A stretch of DNA of 19,173 nt, taken from an uncultured Clostridia bacterium. Lineage in GTDB: Bacteria; Bacillota; Clostridia; Lachnospirales; Anaerotignaceae. Within the stretch, counting starts at the first letter, position 1, and every line of letters starts with the position of its first letter. This document shows, piece by piece, positions 7,870 to 15,676 of the stretch. The position numbers and the translations under genes are program-made. The notes beneath the pieces are model-generated. The model saw only the letters and a list, made by a program, of their open reading frames with translations, had not been told where the DNA came from and did not search any database. The stretch lies in assembly GCA_910587195.1 (NCBI GenBank), contig CAJUKL010000043.1, positions 1 through 19,173 on the forward strand. The letters are read 5' to 3'.

Positions 7870-9192
7870 TTATCCAATACCATTATAAAAAATGCTTAAA
7901 ATATAAACTAATAATGTCAAGCCTACAAACACATATTTTGTCATAGGTTCAAACCACTTGCCAATGACTTTATTTCTACCCATTTGCGCCTGTTCCCTGG
8001 CAAATTTGCTGCCACAAACCCAAAAAAACATAACAGCTGCCAACAGTGCACCCAATGGTATAATATAAATAGAAACAATATCCATCCAAATAGAAACATT
8101 ATCTCCGCTTTCAATGCAAACACCTACCGCTGTTGCAATGACTGCCACAACACAAACTGCTTTTTTACGGGAAAATCCAAATTTTTCCTGCAATGCTTCT
8201 ACCGGTGTTTCAAACAAATTAACAAGGGAAGTAATTGCGGCACAAAGCACTGCTAAAAAGAAGATAATCGCAAAAACTCTGCCCATTGGCATCATTTGAA
8301 ATACTTTAGGCATCGTAATAAACATTAATGGAGGTCCAGAAGCAGGGTCTAAACCAAAGGCAAATACAGCTGGAATAATGACAAATATAGATAATAAAGA
8401 AGCCAAAGTGTCAAATAAGGCAACATTTTTTGCACTTTCTACAACATCTTCTGTTTTTTTCAGATAACTGCCATAGACAACCGTTCCAGAGCCTGCCAAA
8501 GACAAGGAAAAAAAGGCTTGCCCCAATGCATAAACCCATGTTTCTGGTTTTGCAACCTGTTCCCAATTTGGTTTTAACATATACATAATCCCTTCTTGCG
8601 CATTGTCCAACATAAAAACGCGAACTGCCATAACCAAAAATAAAATAAAAAAGATTGGCATCATAATTTTATTTATTTTTTCGATTCCTGTAGAAATTCC
8701 ATATGCCATGCATATAAATACAATACCAAGACCAATCACATGCCATAGCACACTGCCAAAATTTTGTGCCAATGCGCCAAAATATTCACCTGATTCCTCT
8801 GTAAAAGCAGAACCTGTTACAGAACCTGCCAAAAAGCGTATAATCCAGCCTACCACAACAGAATAACCGGTTGCAATTCCCAAAGAACCTATCACAGGGA
8901 TTATCCCAATCCATTCTCCCCAGTTGCCACCTCGCATTTGCGATGCTTTTCGAAACGCGCCTAATGGTCCTGTTCCCATGGCACGCCCAAACGCCATTTC
9001 TCCAATTACTCCAGTAAAACCAATCACTACAATAAACAAAAAATAAGGAATTAAAAATGCTGCCCCGCCATATTGTCCCACTCGATAAGGAAATAACCAA
9101 ATATTTGCCATACCTACTGCCGAGCCAACACAAGCCAATACAAACCCTAAACGGCTATTGAAACTATCTCTTTCCTTTTTTTCCGTTTCCAT
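7870..9192 (-). CDS. Sodium-dependent transporter, NSS (neurotransmitter:sodium symporter) family
   Basis: Secondary transporter of the LeuT fold, probably importing an amino acid or related compound with Na+. At 440 aa it is in the range of the shorter, 11-helix bacterial NSS proteins, and about 11 hydrophobic segments are visible. The TM1 motif is VGMANIWLFPYRVGQYGG (26-43) and TM6 has GQAFFSLSLAGSGTVVYGSY. The conserved arginine after NIW (LeuT Arg30, outer gate) is leucine here (Leu33), while the TM10 Asp equivalent (MDIVS) appears kept. Start ATG 9192 has GAGGGGGAT upstream and lies 12 nt after rnr, so the two are probably co-transcribed. The substrate cannot be deduced. Confidence 0.9.
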   Translation of the reverse strand: METEKKERDSFNSRLGFVLACVGSAVGMANIWLFPYRVGQYGGAAFLIPYFLFIVVIGFTGVIGEMAFGRAMGTGPLGAFRKASQMRGGNWGEWIGIIPVIGSLGIATGYSVVVGWIIRFLAGSVTGSAFTEESGEYFGALAQNFGSVLWHVIGLGIVFICMAYGISTGIEKINKIMMPIFFILFLVMAVRVFMLDNAQEGIMYMLKPNWEQVAKPETWVYALGQAFFSLSLAGSGTVVYGSYLKKTEDVVESAKNVALFDTLASLLSIFVIIPAVFAFGLDPASGPPLMFITMPKVFQMMPMGRVFAIIFFLAVLCAAITSLVNLFETPVEALQEKFGFSRKKAVCVVAVIATAVGVCIESGDNVSIWMDIVSIYIIPLGALLAAVMFFWVCGSKFAREQAQMGRNKVIGKWFEPMTKYVFVGLTLLVYILSIFYNGIG

Positions 9193-9204
9193 GTCTATCC
9201 CCCT

Positions 9205-11355
9205 CTATTCTTCTTCACAAAATGCAAAATCTATTTTTTTTATTTCCATATCCACTTTTGCTACAACAATTTTTACCTTTTGTCCTAAACGATATTTTTT
9301 ATGGGTATGTTCTCCATAAACAATCATATTTTCGTCATCATAATTATAAAAATCATCTTCTAAACTTTGCAGCGGAATCATGCCCTCTATGGTATTTGGC
9401 AGTTCTACATAAATTCCCCAGCTTGTCAAACCAGAAATAATGCCATCATATTCCATTCCAATCTTATCCAACATATATTGTGCCTTTTTTAGATTATCCG
9501 TTTCTCTTTCTGCTTCTTCCGCAGTTCGTTCTCTTTTCGAGCACTGTTTTGCAATATCAGGCATACTCTTTTTTAAAGATTTTCTTCTTTTTTCTAAATT
9601 GCCATCTAAAACTAATTTTATAATTCTGTGTATTTCCAAGTCCGGATACCTCCGAATGGGTGAGGTAAAATGACAATAATATTTTGCCGCAAGTCCAAAA
9701 TGCCCGCCATTTTCTGCCATATATCTTGCTTGCTTCATACTTCTTAATACAATTTTAGTGATAATTCTTTCTTCCTCTGTTCCTTCTACCTGAAGCAATA
9801 ATTGTTGAATGGTTTTGGGGTGAATTTCTTCTTTGTTTCCTTTCATTCGATAACCAAAATTTCTAATAAATTCCTCCATTTTTTGAATTTTTTCCCCATC
9901 TGGCACTTCATGATTACGAAATAAAAAGGGAGTTTCCTGCCAGAAAAAATCTTCTGCAACCGTTTCATTACATATTAACATAAATTCTTCAATTAAATTT
10001 GTGGCAATACTTCTTTCATATGGTTTAATTTCTGTTGGTATACCATTTTCATCTAATATAATTTTAGATTCTGGCAAATCAAAATTGACAGAGCCTCTTT
10101 TTTTTCTTTTTTCTCCCAACAACATACGTAAACGGTTCATATTTTCAAACATTTCTATAAAATCAGCATACTCCTGTAATAATGCTGGCGTTTTGTCCTC
10201 CAAAATTTCTCGCACTATAGTATAACTCATTCTTCTATCAGAATGTATGACCGATTTTACAATTCTATGATTGACTACCTTTCCTTTGTTATCAATTTCC
10301 ATAACACAACTTAAGGTCAATCTATCTTCTTTTGGATTTAAAGAACAAATACCATTTGATAATTTATGTGGCAGCATGGGAATGACTCTATCCACCAAGT
10401 ATACACTTGTTCCCCTTTGATATGCTTCTTTATCCAATGGAGTATCCTCTTTTACATAATGTGATACATCTGCAATATGAACGCCTAATTGAAAATTCCC
10501 ATTAGGCAGCATTTCCAAAGAAACTGCATCATCTAAATCTTTGGCATCTTCTCCATCTATGGTAACAGTTTTCCAGCTTCTAAAATCTTCCCTGCCTTCT
10601 AATTCCTCTGGAAGCACTTCTATATTTATTTTTTTAATCTGTTTATAAACATCTTCTGGAAAGTCTACTGGTAAATCATATTGCTTGATAATAGAAAGAA
10701 TATCTACCCCTGGGTCATTGATATGTCCCAAAATTTCAAGAATAACTCCTTCTGGCTTTCTTTCTTCATCTCCATATTTTCGAATTTCTACAACAACTTT
10801 ATGTCCTGTTACTGCTCCCATACTATCTTTTTCGGGGATAAAAATATCTTGTGTCAATTTTTTATCATCTGGAATAACAAAACCAAAACCATGCGCTTGC
10901 TGGAAGGTGCCTACAATTTTTTCATTTTCTCTTTTTAAAATTCCAACAACTTCTCCTTCTGACTTTCTGATAGAAGAAGATTTTTTATTGATATGATATA
11001 ACACTTTATCTCTATGCATTGCACCATTTACTTTATTTGCGGGTACAAAAATATCTTCTCCTTCTTCTCTTTCTATAAAACCATAACCTCTAGAATGAGC
11101 TAAAAAAATTCCAACTTCTACCCCCAAAGTTTTAGGTGACATCAATTTTCCTTTTTTCGTTTCTACAATTTTTCCTTCTTCCAAAAGTTGCGCAATAATT
11201 TCTTCAAAGTCACCTCTGTCTCCTTTTGGTACCTCTAACAAAACACAAATATCTTTTCTTTTCATGGGAACATACTTTTTATTTTCAATATACTCTTGTA
11301 TTTTTCTTTTTCGCTGTTCCATTTTTTCACTTTTTTCTATTTCATCATAATCCAT
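9205..11355 (-). CDS. rnr: Ribonuclease R
   Basis: 3'-5' processive exoribonuclease of the RNase II/RNB family, which degrades structured RNA and participates in RNA quality control. The protein is 716 aa. Domains in order: an N-terminal helix-turn-helix-like region (about 15-75), a first cold-shock domain with SRGYGFIE and EDIFVPANKVNGA (about 80-150), a second with AHGFGFVIPDD (about 155-225), the RNB catalytic domain with DGEDAKDLDDAVSL near residue 270, and a C-terminal S1 domain from about 632 (GIISGLTSWGIYVELPNTIEGM). Start ATG 11355 has AAAGGAA upstream. It follows secG, as in many Firmicutes; smpB, the usual next gene, is not here. Confidence 0.97.
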   Translation of the reverse strand: MDYDEIEKSEKMEQRKRKIQEYIENKKYVPMKRKDICVLLEVPKGDRGDFEEIIAQLLEEGKIVETKKGKLMSPKTLGVEVGIFLAHSRGYGFIEREEGEDIFVPANKVNGAMHRDKVLYHINKKSSSIRKSEGEVVGILKRENEKIVGTFQQAHGFGFVIPDDKKLTQDIFIPEKDSMGAVTGHKVVVEIRKYGDEERKPEGVILEILGHINDPGVDILSIIKQYDLPVDFPEDVYKQIKKINIEVLPEELEGREDFRSWKTVTIDGEDAKDLDDAVSLEMLPNGNFQLGVHIADVSHYVKEDTPLDKEAYQRGTSVYLVDRVIPMLPHKLSNGICSLNPKEDRLTLSCVMEIDNKGKVVNHRIVKSVIHSDRRMSYTIVREILEDKTPALLQEYADFIEMFENMNRLRMLLGEKRKKRGSVNFDLPESKIILDENGIPTEIKPYERSIATNLIEEFMLICNETVAEDFFWQETPFLFRNHEVPDGEKIQKMEEFIRNFGYRMKGNKEEIHPKTIQQLLLQVEGTEEERIITKIVLRSMKQARYMAENGGHFGLAAKYYCHFTSPIRRYPDLEIHRIIKLVLDGNLEKRRKSLKKSMPDIAKQCSKRERTAEEAERETDNLKKAQYMLDKIGMEYDGIISGLTSWGIYVELPNTIEGMIPLQSLEDDFYNYDDENMIVYGEHTHKKYRLGQKVKIVVAKVDMEIKKIDFAFCEEE

Positions 11356-11380
11356 ATTAATTTCCTTTCTTTAAATATAT

Positions 11381-11408
11381 AAAAAGGAGGCACAAAACGT
11401 CCTCCCTT
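11381..11408 (-). terminator. Intrinsic terminator between secG and rnr
   Basis: On the minus strand the arms AAGGGAGG and CCTCCTTT enclose a 10-nt loop, followed directly by a T-rich run. It probably ends or attenuates the secG transcript before rnr. A second A/T-rich inverted repeat (TTAAAAGGT / ACCTTTTTTAA, about 11407-11439) precedes it, overlapping the secG stop. Confidence 0.6.
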
Positions 11409-11435
11409 AAAAGGTTTATTCATGTTTGACCTTTT

Positions 11436-11780
11436 TTAACTTAATAAGTTAATCACAAAGGCAATTATCATAAACAATGCCCCGCCAATTTTTGTATATC
11501 TTTCTAATGCACCTTCCATTGAATTTCCTTTATTTCTACTCCAATACGTATCTGCACTGCTAACTGCGCTGACAGCACCCAAACCTGCAGAACGCTTTGA
11601 TTGTAATAAAATAATGATGCATAATACAACACCAATTATCATTAACACCACTGCTAATATCATAACTGCTGTACTTGCGCCAGTATTTGTTACAACAGCA
11701 GCGGCTGCTTCTCCGGCACCTTCTGCTGCATTGACAGCAGCGTCACCTGCATCTACAACGATATTACCTGCATCTTCCAC
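11436..11780 (-). CDS. secG: Preprotein translocase subunit SecG, with extended N-terminus
   Basis: Small membrane subunit of the SecYEG channel. With the chosen start it is 114 aa, longer than the usual 70-80. The standard part starts near residue 36: TM1 is VMILAVVLMIIGVVLCIIILLQ, then the family loop QSKRSAGLG and SSADTYWSRNKGNSMEGALERYTKIGG, then TM2 GALFMIIAFVINLL. Before TM1 lies an acidic, alanine-rich stretch (DAGNIVVDAGDAAVNAAEGA and beyond) of unknown role. The longest frame begins with GTG 11789, but the ribosome site GGAG (11789-11792) overlaps that codon; GTG 11780 is 8 nt from it and is the likely start. Confidence 0.88.
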   Translation of the reverse strand: MEDAGNIVVDAGDAAVNAAEGAGEAAAAVVTNTGASTAVMILAVVLMIIGVVLCIIILLQSKRSAGLGAVSAVSSADTYWSRNKGNSMEGALERYTKIGGALFMIIAFVINLLS

Positions 11781-11839
11781 AAAAAACACTCCTTTCTTTT
11801 TTTATTTGCAAAATAAAGTTATTTCTGCATACTGTTGTT

Positions 11840-11868
11840 ATTTTAACATAAAGCGTATCTACAAGCAA
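11840..11868 (-). promoter_or_regulatory. Promoter of secG
   Basis: On the minus strand, -35 TTGCTT (11863-11868) and -10 TAAAAT (11840-11845) are separated by 17 nt, with TGT giving an extended -10. This places transcription start about 50 nt before the secG start codon. Confidence 0.6.
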
Positions 11869-11939
11869 TAAAAAAAATTATAATAATTTTGAGTTTAAAA
11901 ATAAAAAAAATGACACAACTTGTCAAAAAATAATTTTTA

Positions 11940-12035
11940 TTTCTGTTTGTCATCAGGAAAACGAAGTTTTCCATAAAAGTTTTGCCTCGCTTTTTCAAAA
12001 GCGAGTGAGGTTTGGAGCAAAGCTCCAAAGTTTTA
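11940..12035 (-). repeat. Dispersed hairpin repeat copy E
   Basis: Minus-oriented member of the family. It has a stem CTCGCTTTT/AAAAGCGAG (11986-12005) next to TTTGGAGC/GCTCCAAA (12011-12029), matching the two-hairpin module of copy A read in reverse complement. A third hairpin, GGAAAAC-GAA-GTTTTCC, lies at about 11956-11972. It occupies part of the 632-nt gap between secG (11780) and purE (12413). Past it, 12036-12117 shows only weak similarity to the reverse complement of 13042-13120. Confidence 0.7.
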
Positions 12036-12117
12036 ACAGAACAATATTGTTTTAAATGCGTGTTTAGCCACTCCTCCTGGCGTTATCCACTTTTCTTTTT
12101 TTCTTATTTATGTTACA

Positions 12118-12371
12118 CTTTCTTTCAAGAAAGTTCAGCTTGTCAAAAAAATGATTTATTATGAACTTGGTGAAAGTCAGAAGTTTCTGGAGGAACCTTT
12201 TTCACTTGTGAAAAGTTCCTCCAGACCACTTCAAAAACACGCTTGCAAGCGTAGAAAACCTTGGGAACTTTGTTCCCAAACCCTTACAAGCTTTTTGAAA
12301 AAAGCTTGACCAAAAACTTTTTCTTCCGAAAACAGAAGTTTATTGACAGACTGCACTTTCTTTCAAGAAAG
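12118..12371 (+). repeat. Dispersed hairpin repeat copy A, bounded by two 16-mers
   Basis: The element begins and ends with the same 16-mer, CTTTCTTTCAAGAAAG (12118-12133 and 12356-12371). In between, in order: a long stem TCTGGAGGAAC/GTTCCTCCAGA (12186-12225), a CGCTTGCAAGCG palindrome (12240-12251), the stem TTGGGAAC/GTTCCCAA (12261-12279) and the stem CAAGCTTTTT/AAAAAGCTTG (12287-12308) followed by ACCAAAAACTTTTT. It ends about 40 nt before purE, so it lies in the purE upstream region. I see no convincing purE promoter in this region. Confidence 0.8.
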
Positions 12372-12412
12372 TTGCAAATAATAATTTTTTAATTTTAAAG
12401 GAGGTTTTTACA

Positions 12413-12940
12413 ATGACACAACCACTGATTGGCATTATTATGGGAAGCGACTCTGACCTTCCTGTTATGAGTGAAGCCGCAAAAGTATTAGACAAGCTCT
12501 CCATTCCTTACGAACTAACGGTAATTTCTGCCCACAGAACGCCTGACAGAATGTATGACTATGCAAAAAATGCTGTCAAAAAAGGGTTAAAAGTGATTAT
12601 TGCAGGTGCTGGTGGTGCAGCACATTTACCCGGAATGACAGCCGCCCTTACTCCTTTACCAGTAATTGGTGTTCCTGTTAAAACATCGACTTTAAGTGGA
12701 GTAGATTCCCTTTATTCTATCTGCCAAATGCCTCCAGGAATTCCTGTTGCAACAGTTGCTATCAATGGCGCACAAAACGCAGGTATTTTAGCCGCACAAA
12801 TGATAGGTGCATTTCAACCGGAAGTGCTACAAAAAGTAGCTGATTTCAAACAGGAACTGCTCGAAATGGTAGAACAAAAAGCACAAAAACTTGAAACAAT
12901 AGGATATATGGATTATCTTAACCAAATGCCTAAAAAATAA
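12413..12940 (+). CDS. purE: 5-(carboxyamino)imidazole ribonucleotide mutase (class I PurE)
   Basis: Purine synthesis enzyme that converts N5-CAIR to CAIR. The protein is 175 aa with the complete family pattern: GSDSD (11-15) in the CAIR site, SAHRTPD (39-45) with the catalytic His41, AGAGGAAHLPGM (64-75) and SGVDSLYSICQMPPGIPVATVAI. The features match class I (bacterial mutase) rather than class II. The start ATG is preceded by AAAGGAGG with an 8-nt spacer. It is the only plus-strand gene in the window and stands alone rather than heading a pur operon, with hairpin-repeat copies A and B on either side in opposite orientation. Confidence 0.97.
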   Translation: MTQPLIGIIMGSDSDLPVMSEAAKVLDKLSIPYELTVISAHRTPDRMYDYAKNAVKKGLKVIIAGAGGAAHLPGMTAALTPLPVIGVPVKTSTLSGVDSLYSICQMPPGIPVATVAINGAQNAGILAAQMIGAFQPEVLQKVADFKQELLEMVEQKAQKLETIGYMDYLNQMPKK

Positions 12941-12980
12941 TACAAAAAACCTTGCAAGTGTTGCTTTCAAACTCTCATTT

Positions 12981-13215
12981 CTTTCTTGAAAGAAAGAAGC
13001 AAAAAACTTTTGCGCAAAATTTTGTTTTGCTGCTGTGTGTTGGAGTTAAGTGGTTGCTTTAGTTGAACTATAACGCACCACCAGAGGTTAAAAATACACT
13101 CTATACCATATGCAAAAGGAAAAGTTTAGGGTCAAGCCCTTTTTTTCAAAGGGCTTGTGGAGTTTGAAGCAACACCTCAAGGTTTTCTACGCTTGAGAGC
13201 GTTAGTTTCAAAGCT
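12981..13215 (-). repeat. Dispersed hairpin repeat copy B, between converging genes
   Basis: Read on the minus strand it contains the palindrome ACGCTCTCAAGCGT (13190-13203), a degenerate first stem, the strong stem CAAGCCCTTT/AAAGGGCTTG (13133-13157), an ACACACAGCAGC block with GCAAAA/TTTTGC (about 13013-13042) and the 16-mer CTTTCTTTCAAGAAAG (12981-12996). It fills the gap between the ends of purE (+) and the kinase-like gene (-), so it probably acts as a two-way terminator region. The part 13043-13130 has no recognisable feature. Confidence 0.75.
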
Positions 13216-13221
13216 TTTGTT

Positions 13222-13821
13222 TTAAGATTGCATCATAGAAATAATTAACTCTACACAACCATCTATACCAAGTGTTCCGCTATTCAAACACAAATCATAG
13301 CCACTCCAATTATCCCAAATATATTCTGTATTATTTTTATAAAACGCTGCCCTTCTTCTATCATTTTTCTTTAATACCTGTAATGCCATTTCATATGCAA
13401 CACCATATTTTTCTGTAGCAGTTTTTATTCTGCTTGGAATATCCGCATAAATAAATATTTTTAAGCAATCTTTTCGTTCTGCTAATACACCAGTGGCACA
13501 TCTTCCCACAATCACGCATTTTTCTTTTGCAGCTAAATCCTGTATAATTTTACTTTCTTCCAAAAAAACTTGTCTATCTGCCTGTAAACCATTTCCTGTT
13601 AATCCACTTTGCGCCAATAATGCCAAATCATACAAAAGGCTTTTATGTCCATTTTCCTCCATATGTTCTATATTTTCAGGTGATACATTTAATTTTTTTG
13701 CTGTCATCTCCAATATTTCACGACCATAACAATGAACGCCTAATTTTTGTGCAACTGCTTCTCCTACTGCTAAACCACTACTACCATATTGCCTTTCTAT
13801 TGCTACTATTTTATATCCCAT
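13222..13821 (-). CDS. Cytidylate kinase-like family protein
   Basis: 199-aa protein of the cytidylate-kinase-like family (AAA/P-loop kinase fold, PF13189 type). Visible blocks are ERQYGSSGLAVGEAVAQKLG (9-28) in the place of the P-loop, CYGREILEMTAKKLNVSPENI (31-51), CVIVGRCATGVL (102-113), KIFIYADIPSRI (121-132) and NDRRRAAFYKNNT (153-165), followed by YDLCLNSGTLGIDGCVELI. The glycine loop lacks the usual GKS/T lysine, as is typical of this family, so NMP kinase activity should not be assumed; the true substrate is unknown. Start ATG 13821 has AGGAG 8 nt upstream, and it lies 11 nt after the second ABC gene, so it is probably the last gene of that operon. Confidence 0.85.
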   Translation of the reverse strand: MGYKIVAIERQYGSSGLAVGEAVAQKLGVHCYGREILEMTAKKLNVSPENIEHMEENGHKSLLYDLALLAQSGLTGNGLQADRQVFLEESKIIQDLAAKEKCVIVGRCATGVLAERKDCLKIFIYADIPSRIKTATEKYGVAYEMALQVLKKNDRRRAAFYKNNTEYIWDNWSGYDLCLNSGTLGIDGCVELIISMMQS

Positions 13822-13832
13822 ATTTCACACTC

Positions 13833-15653
13833 CTATAACGCCTTTTCAAACTGGCTATTATATAATTGTGCATAAAAGCCCTTTTGTTTTAAAAGCGTTT
13901 CATGATTTCCCTGTTCAATAATATCGCCATCTTTCATAACAAGAATTAAATCAGAATCTCTAATAGTAGAAAGTCTGTGTGCAATGACAAAACTGGTACG
14001 CCCTTTCATTAGCGTATCCATTGCTTTTTGAATCTGCACTTCTGTCCTTGTATCCACAGAACTTGTTGCTTCATCTAGTATCATAATTTTATTATCTGCT
14101 AAAATTGCTCTTGCAATCGTTAAAAGTTGCTTTTGTCCCTGCGAAATATTGCTTGTTTCCTCATTTAGCACCATTTGATACCCTTCTGGCTGTGTCATAA
14201 TAAAATGATGGACATGGGCTGCTTTTGCTGCTTGTATGACTTCTTCATCTGTCGCATCTAACCTGCCATATCGAATATTTTCCATAATCGTACCGTTAAA
14301 AAGCCAAGTATCCTGTAATACCATGCCAAATAATTCCCTTAACTCTGTTCGATTAAATTCTCTTAAATCATGTCCATCAATTTTAATGCTTCCTTTATTC
14401 ACATCATAAAAACGCATTAGTAATTTTATCATCGTTGTTTTGCCTGCTCCTGTTGGGCCAACAATCGCAACTTTTTGCCCTTCTCCCACATGAGAAGAAA
14501 AATTATGAATAATCATTTGTTCTTCATTGTAACCAAATTGCACATTTTCAAAGTCTACAATTCCTTTTGTTTTACGAATATCCACCGGATTTTTTACTAC
14601 TTGGTCTTCTTCTTTTTCCTCTAAAAATTCAAACACTCTTTCTGCGGCGGCAGCAGAAGATTGCAGCATATTACTTACTTGTGCAATTTGCTGCATTGGC
14701 TGGGTAAAATTTCTAATGTATTGGAAAAAAGATTGTATTTGCCCTACTTGTATTCTTCCAATCATGGTTAAATAGCCACCCAAAAGTGCAACCATAACAT
14801 AGCCTAAATTACCAATAAACTGCATGAAAGGCATCATCATACCGGAAAAAAATTGTGATTTCCAAGCAGATTCATATAATTTTTGGTTTACTTCTTGAAA
14901 TGTTTTTACTGTTTCCTGCTCTTTGTTAAACACCTTGACAATATTATGTCCAGAATAAACTTCTTCTACTTGACCATTTACATCTCCCAAATATTTTTGA
15001 TTTTGTTGGAAATATTTTTGAGAACGTTTTGTAATCAATCCTATCACAATCATAGAAGTTGGTATAATCAGACAAGCACACATTGTCATTGTCACACTAA
15101 TGCGCAACATCATAATAAATACACCAATCAGTGTTGTAATAGAAGTAATCAGTTGCGTCACGCTTTGATTTAAACTCATTTGCAAGGTATCCACATCATT
15201 TGTCACACGAGAAAGTACCTCTCCTGTTGTTCTGCTTTCAAAATATTTTAGAGGCATTCTATTGATTTTTGTAGAAATATCCTTTCTCATGCTATAAGAA
15301 ACATCATTAGAAATACCTGTCATAATAATCCCTTGGATAAAAGAAAAACAAGCACTTGCTATATATAATATCATAAGCATGAATAAAATGTCTGCTATTT
15401 TTGCAAAATTAATGCCACCAGTACCATTTATTTTTAACAACAAACCATTAAATATTTCAGTAGTAGCCTGCCCCAATATGGTAGGCCCGATAATATTAAA
15501 AATGGTACCTGCTACCGCAAATAAAAACATAAAAAATAATGGAACATGATATTTTTTCATATAAGCAATTAATTTTATCATACTTCCCTTGAAATTTTTT
15601 GCTTTTTCTCCGGGCATACCACCATGTGGGCCCGGTGGTCTTCTTCCACTCAT
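13833..15653 (-). CDS. ABC exporter half-transporter, catalytic-site subunit (MdlB/BmrCD-like)
   Basis: 606-aa fused membrane and ATPase protein of the type IV (B-family) exporter class, probably a multidrug or lipid exporter. A Gly/Pro-rich N-terminal tail (about 1-25) precedes six membrane segments (about 35-320). The ATPase domain has Walker A GPTGAGKTT (about 399-407), Walker B IMILDEATS with the catalytic Glu (about 524-532) and H-loop IAHRLST. Its signature is ISQGQ instead of LSGGQ. This is the pattern of the partner that supplies the intact Walker site in asymmetric heterodimers. Start ATG 15653 has AAGGAAGGA upstream, and it follows the 699-aa subunit by 23 nt. Confidence 0.93.
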   Translation of the reverse strand: MSGRRPPGPHGGMPGEKAKNFKGSMIKLIAYMKKYHVPLFFMFLFAVAGTIFNIIGPTILGQATTEIFNGLLLKINGTGGINFAKIADILFMLMILYIASACFSFIQGIIMTGISNDVSYSMRKDISTKINRMPLKYFESRTTGEVLSRVTNDVDTLQMSLNQSVTQLITSITTLIGVFIMMLRISVTMTMCACLIIPTSMIVIGLITKRSQKYFQQNQKYLGDVNGQVEEVYSGHNIVKVFNKEQETVKTFQEVNQKLYESAWKSQFFSGMMMPFMQFIGNLGYVMVALLGGYLTMIGRIQVGQIQSFFQYIRNFTQPMQQIAQVSNMLQSSAAAAERVFEFLEEKEEDQVVKNPVDIRKTKGIVDFENVQFGYNEEQMIIHNFSSHVGEGQKVAIVGPTGAGKTTMIKLLMRFYDVNKGSIKIDGHDLREFNRTELRELFGMVLQDTWLFNGTIMENIRYGRLDATDEEVIQAAKAAHVHHFIMTQPEGYQMVLNEETSNISQGQKQLLTIARAILADNKIMILDEATSSVDTRTEVQIQKAMDTLMKGRTSFVIAHRLSTIRDSDLILVMKDGDIIEQGNHETLLKQKGFYAQLYNSQFEKAL

Positions 15654-15676
15654 AAAAATTCCTTCCTTTCCTCATT

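Noticed and set aside
11843..12028. 61-codon minus-strand frame upstream of secG
   Set aside because: It overlaps repeat copy E and the secG promoter, and its composition is low-complexity A/T-driven.
12343..12348. TTGACA upstream of purE as a -35 box
   Set aside because: The positions 16-18 nt downstream read AGAAAG-like sequence with no -10, and the 16-mer hairpin repeat occupies the spacer.
11790..12412. A purine riboswitch or PurR box ahead of purE
   Set aside because: No purine aptamer pattern or recognisable PurR box could be found; the region is explained by repeat copies E and A.
11940..13215. Clustered repeats as a CRISPR array
   Set aside because: Repeats differ in sequence, orientation and spacing, have no uniform spacers and no cas genes nearby.
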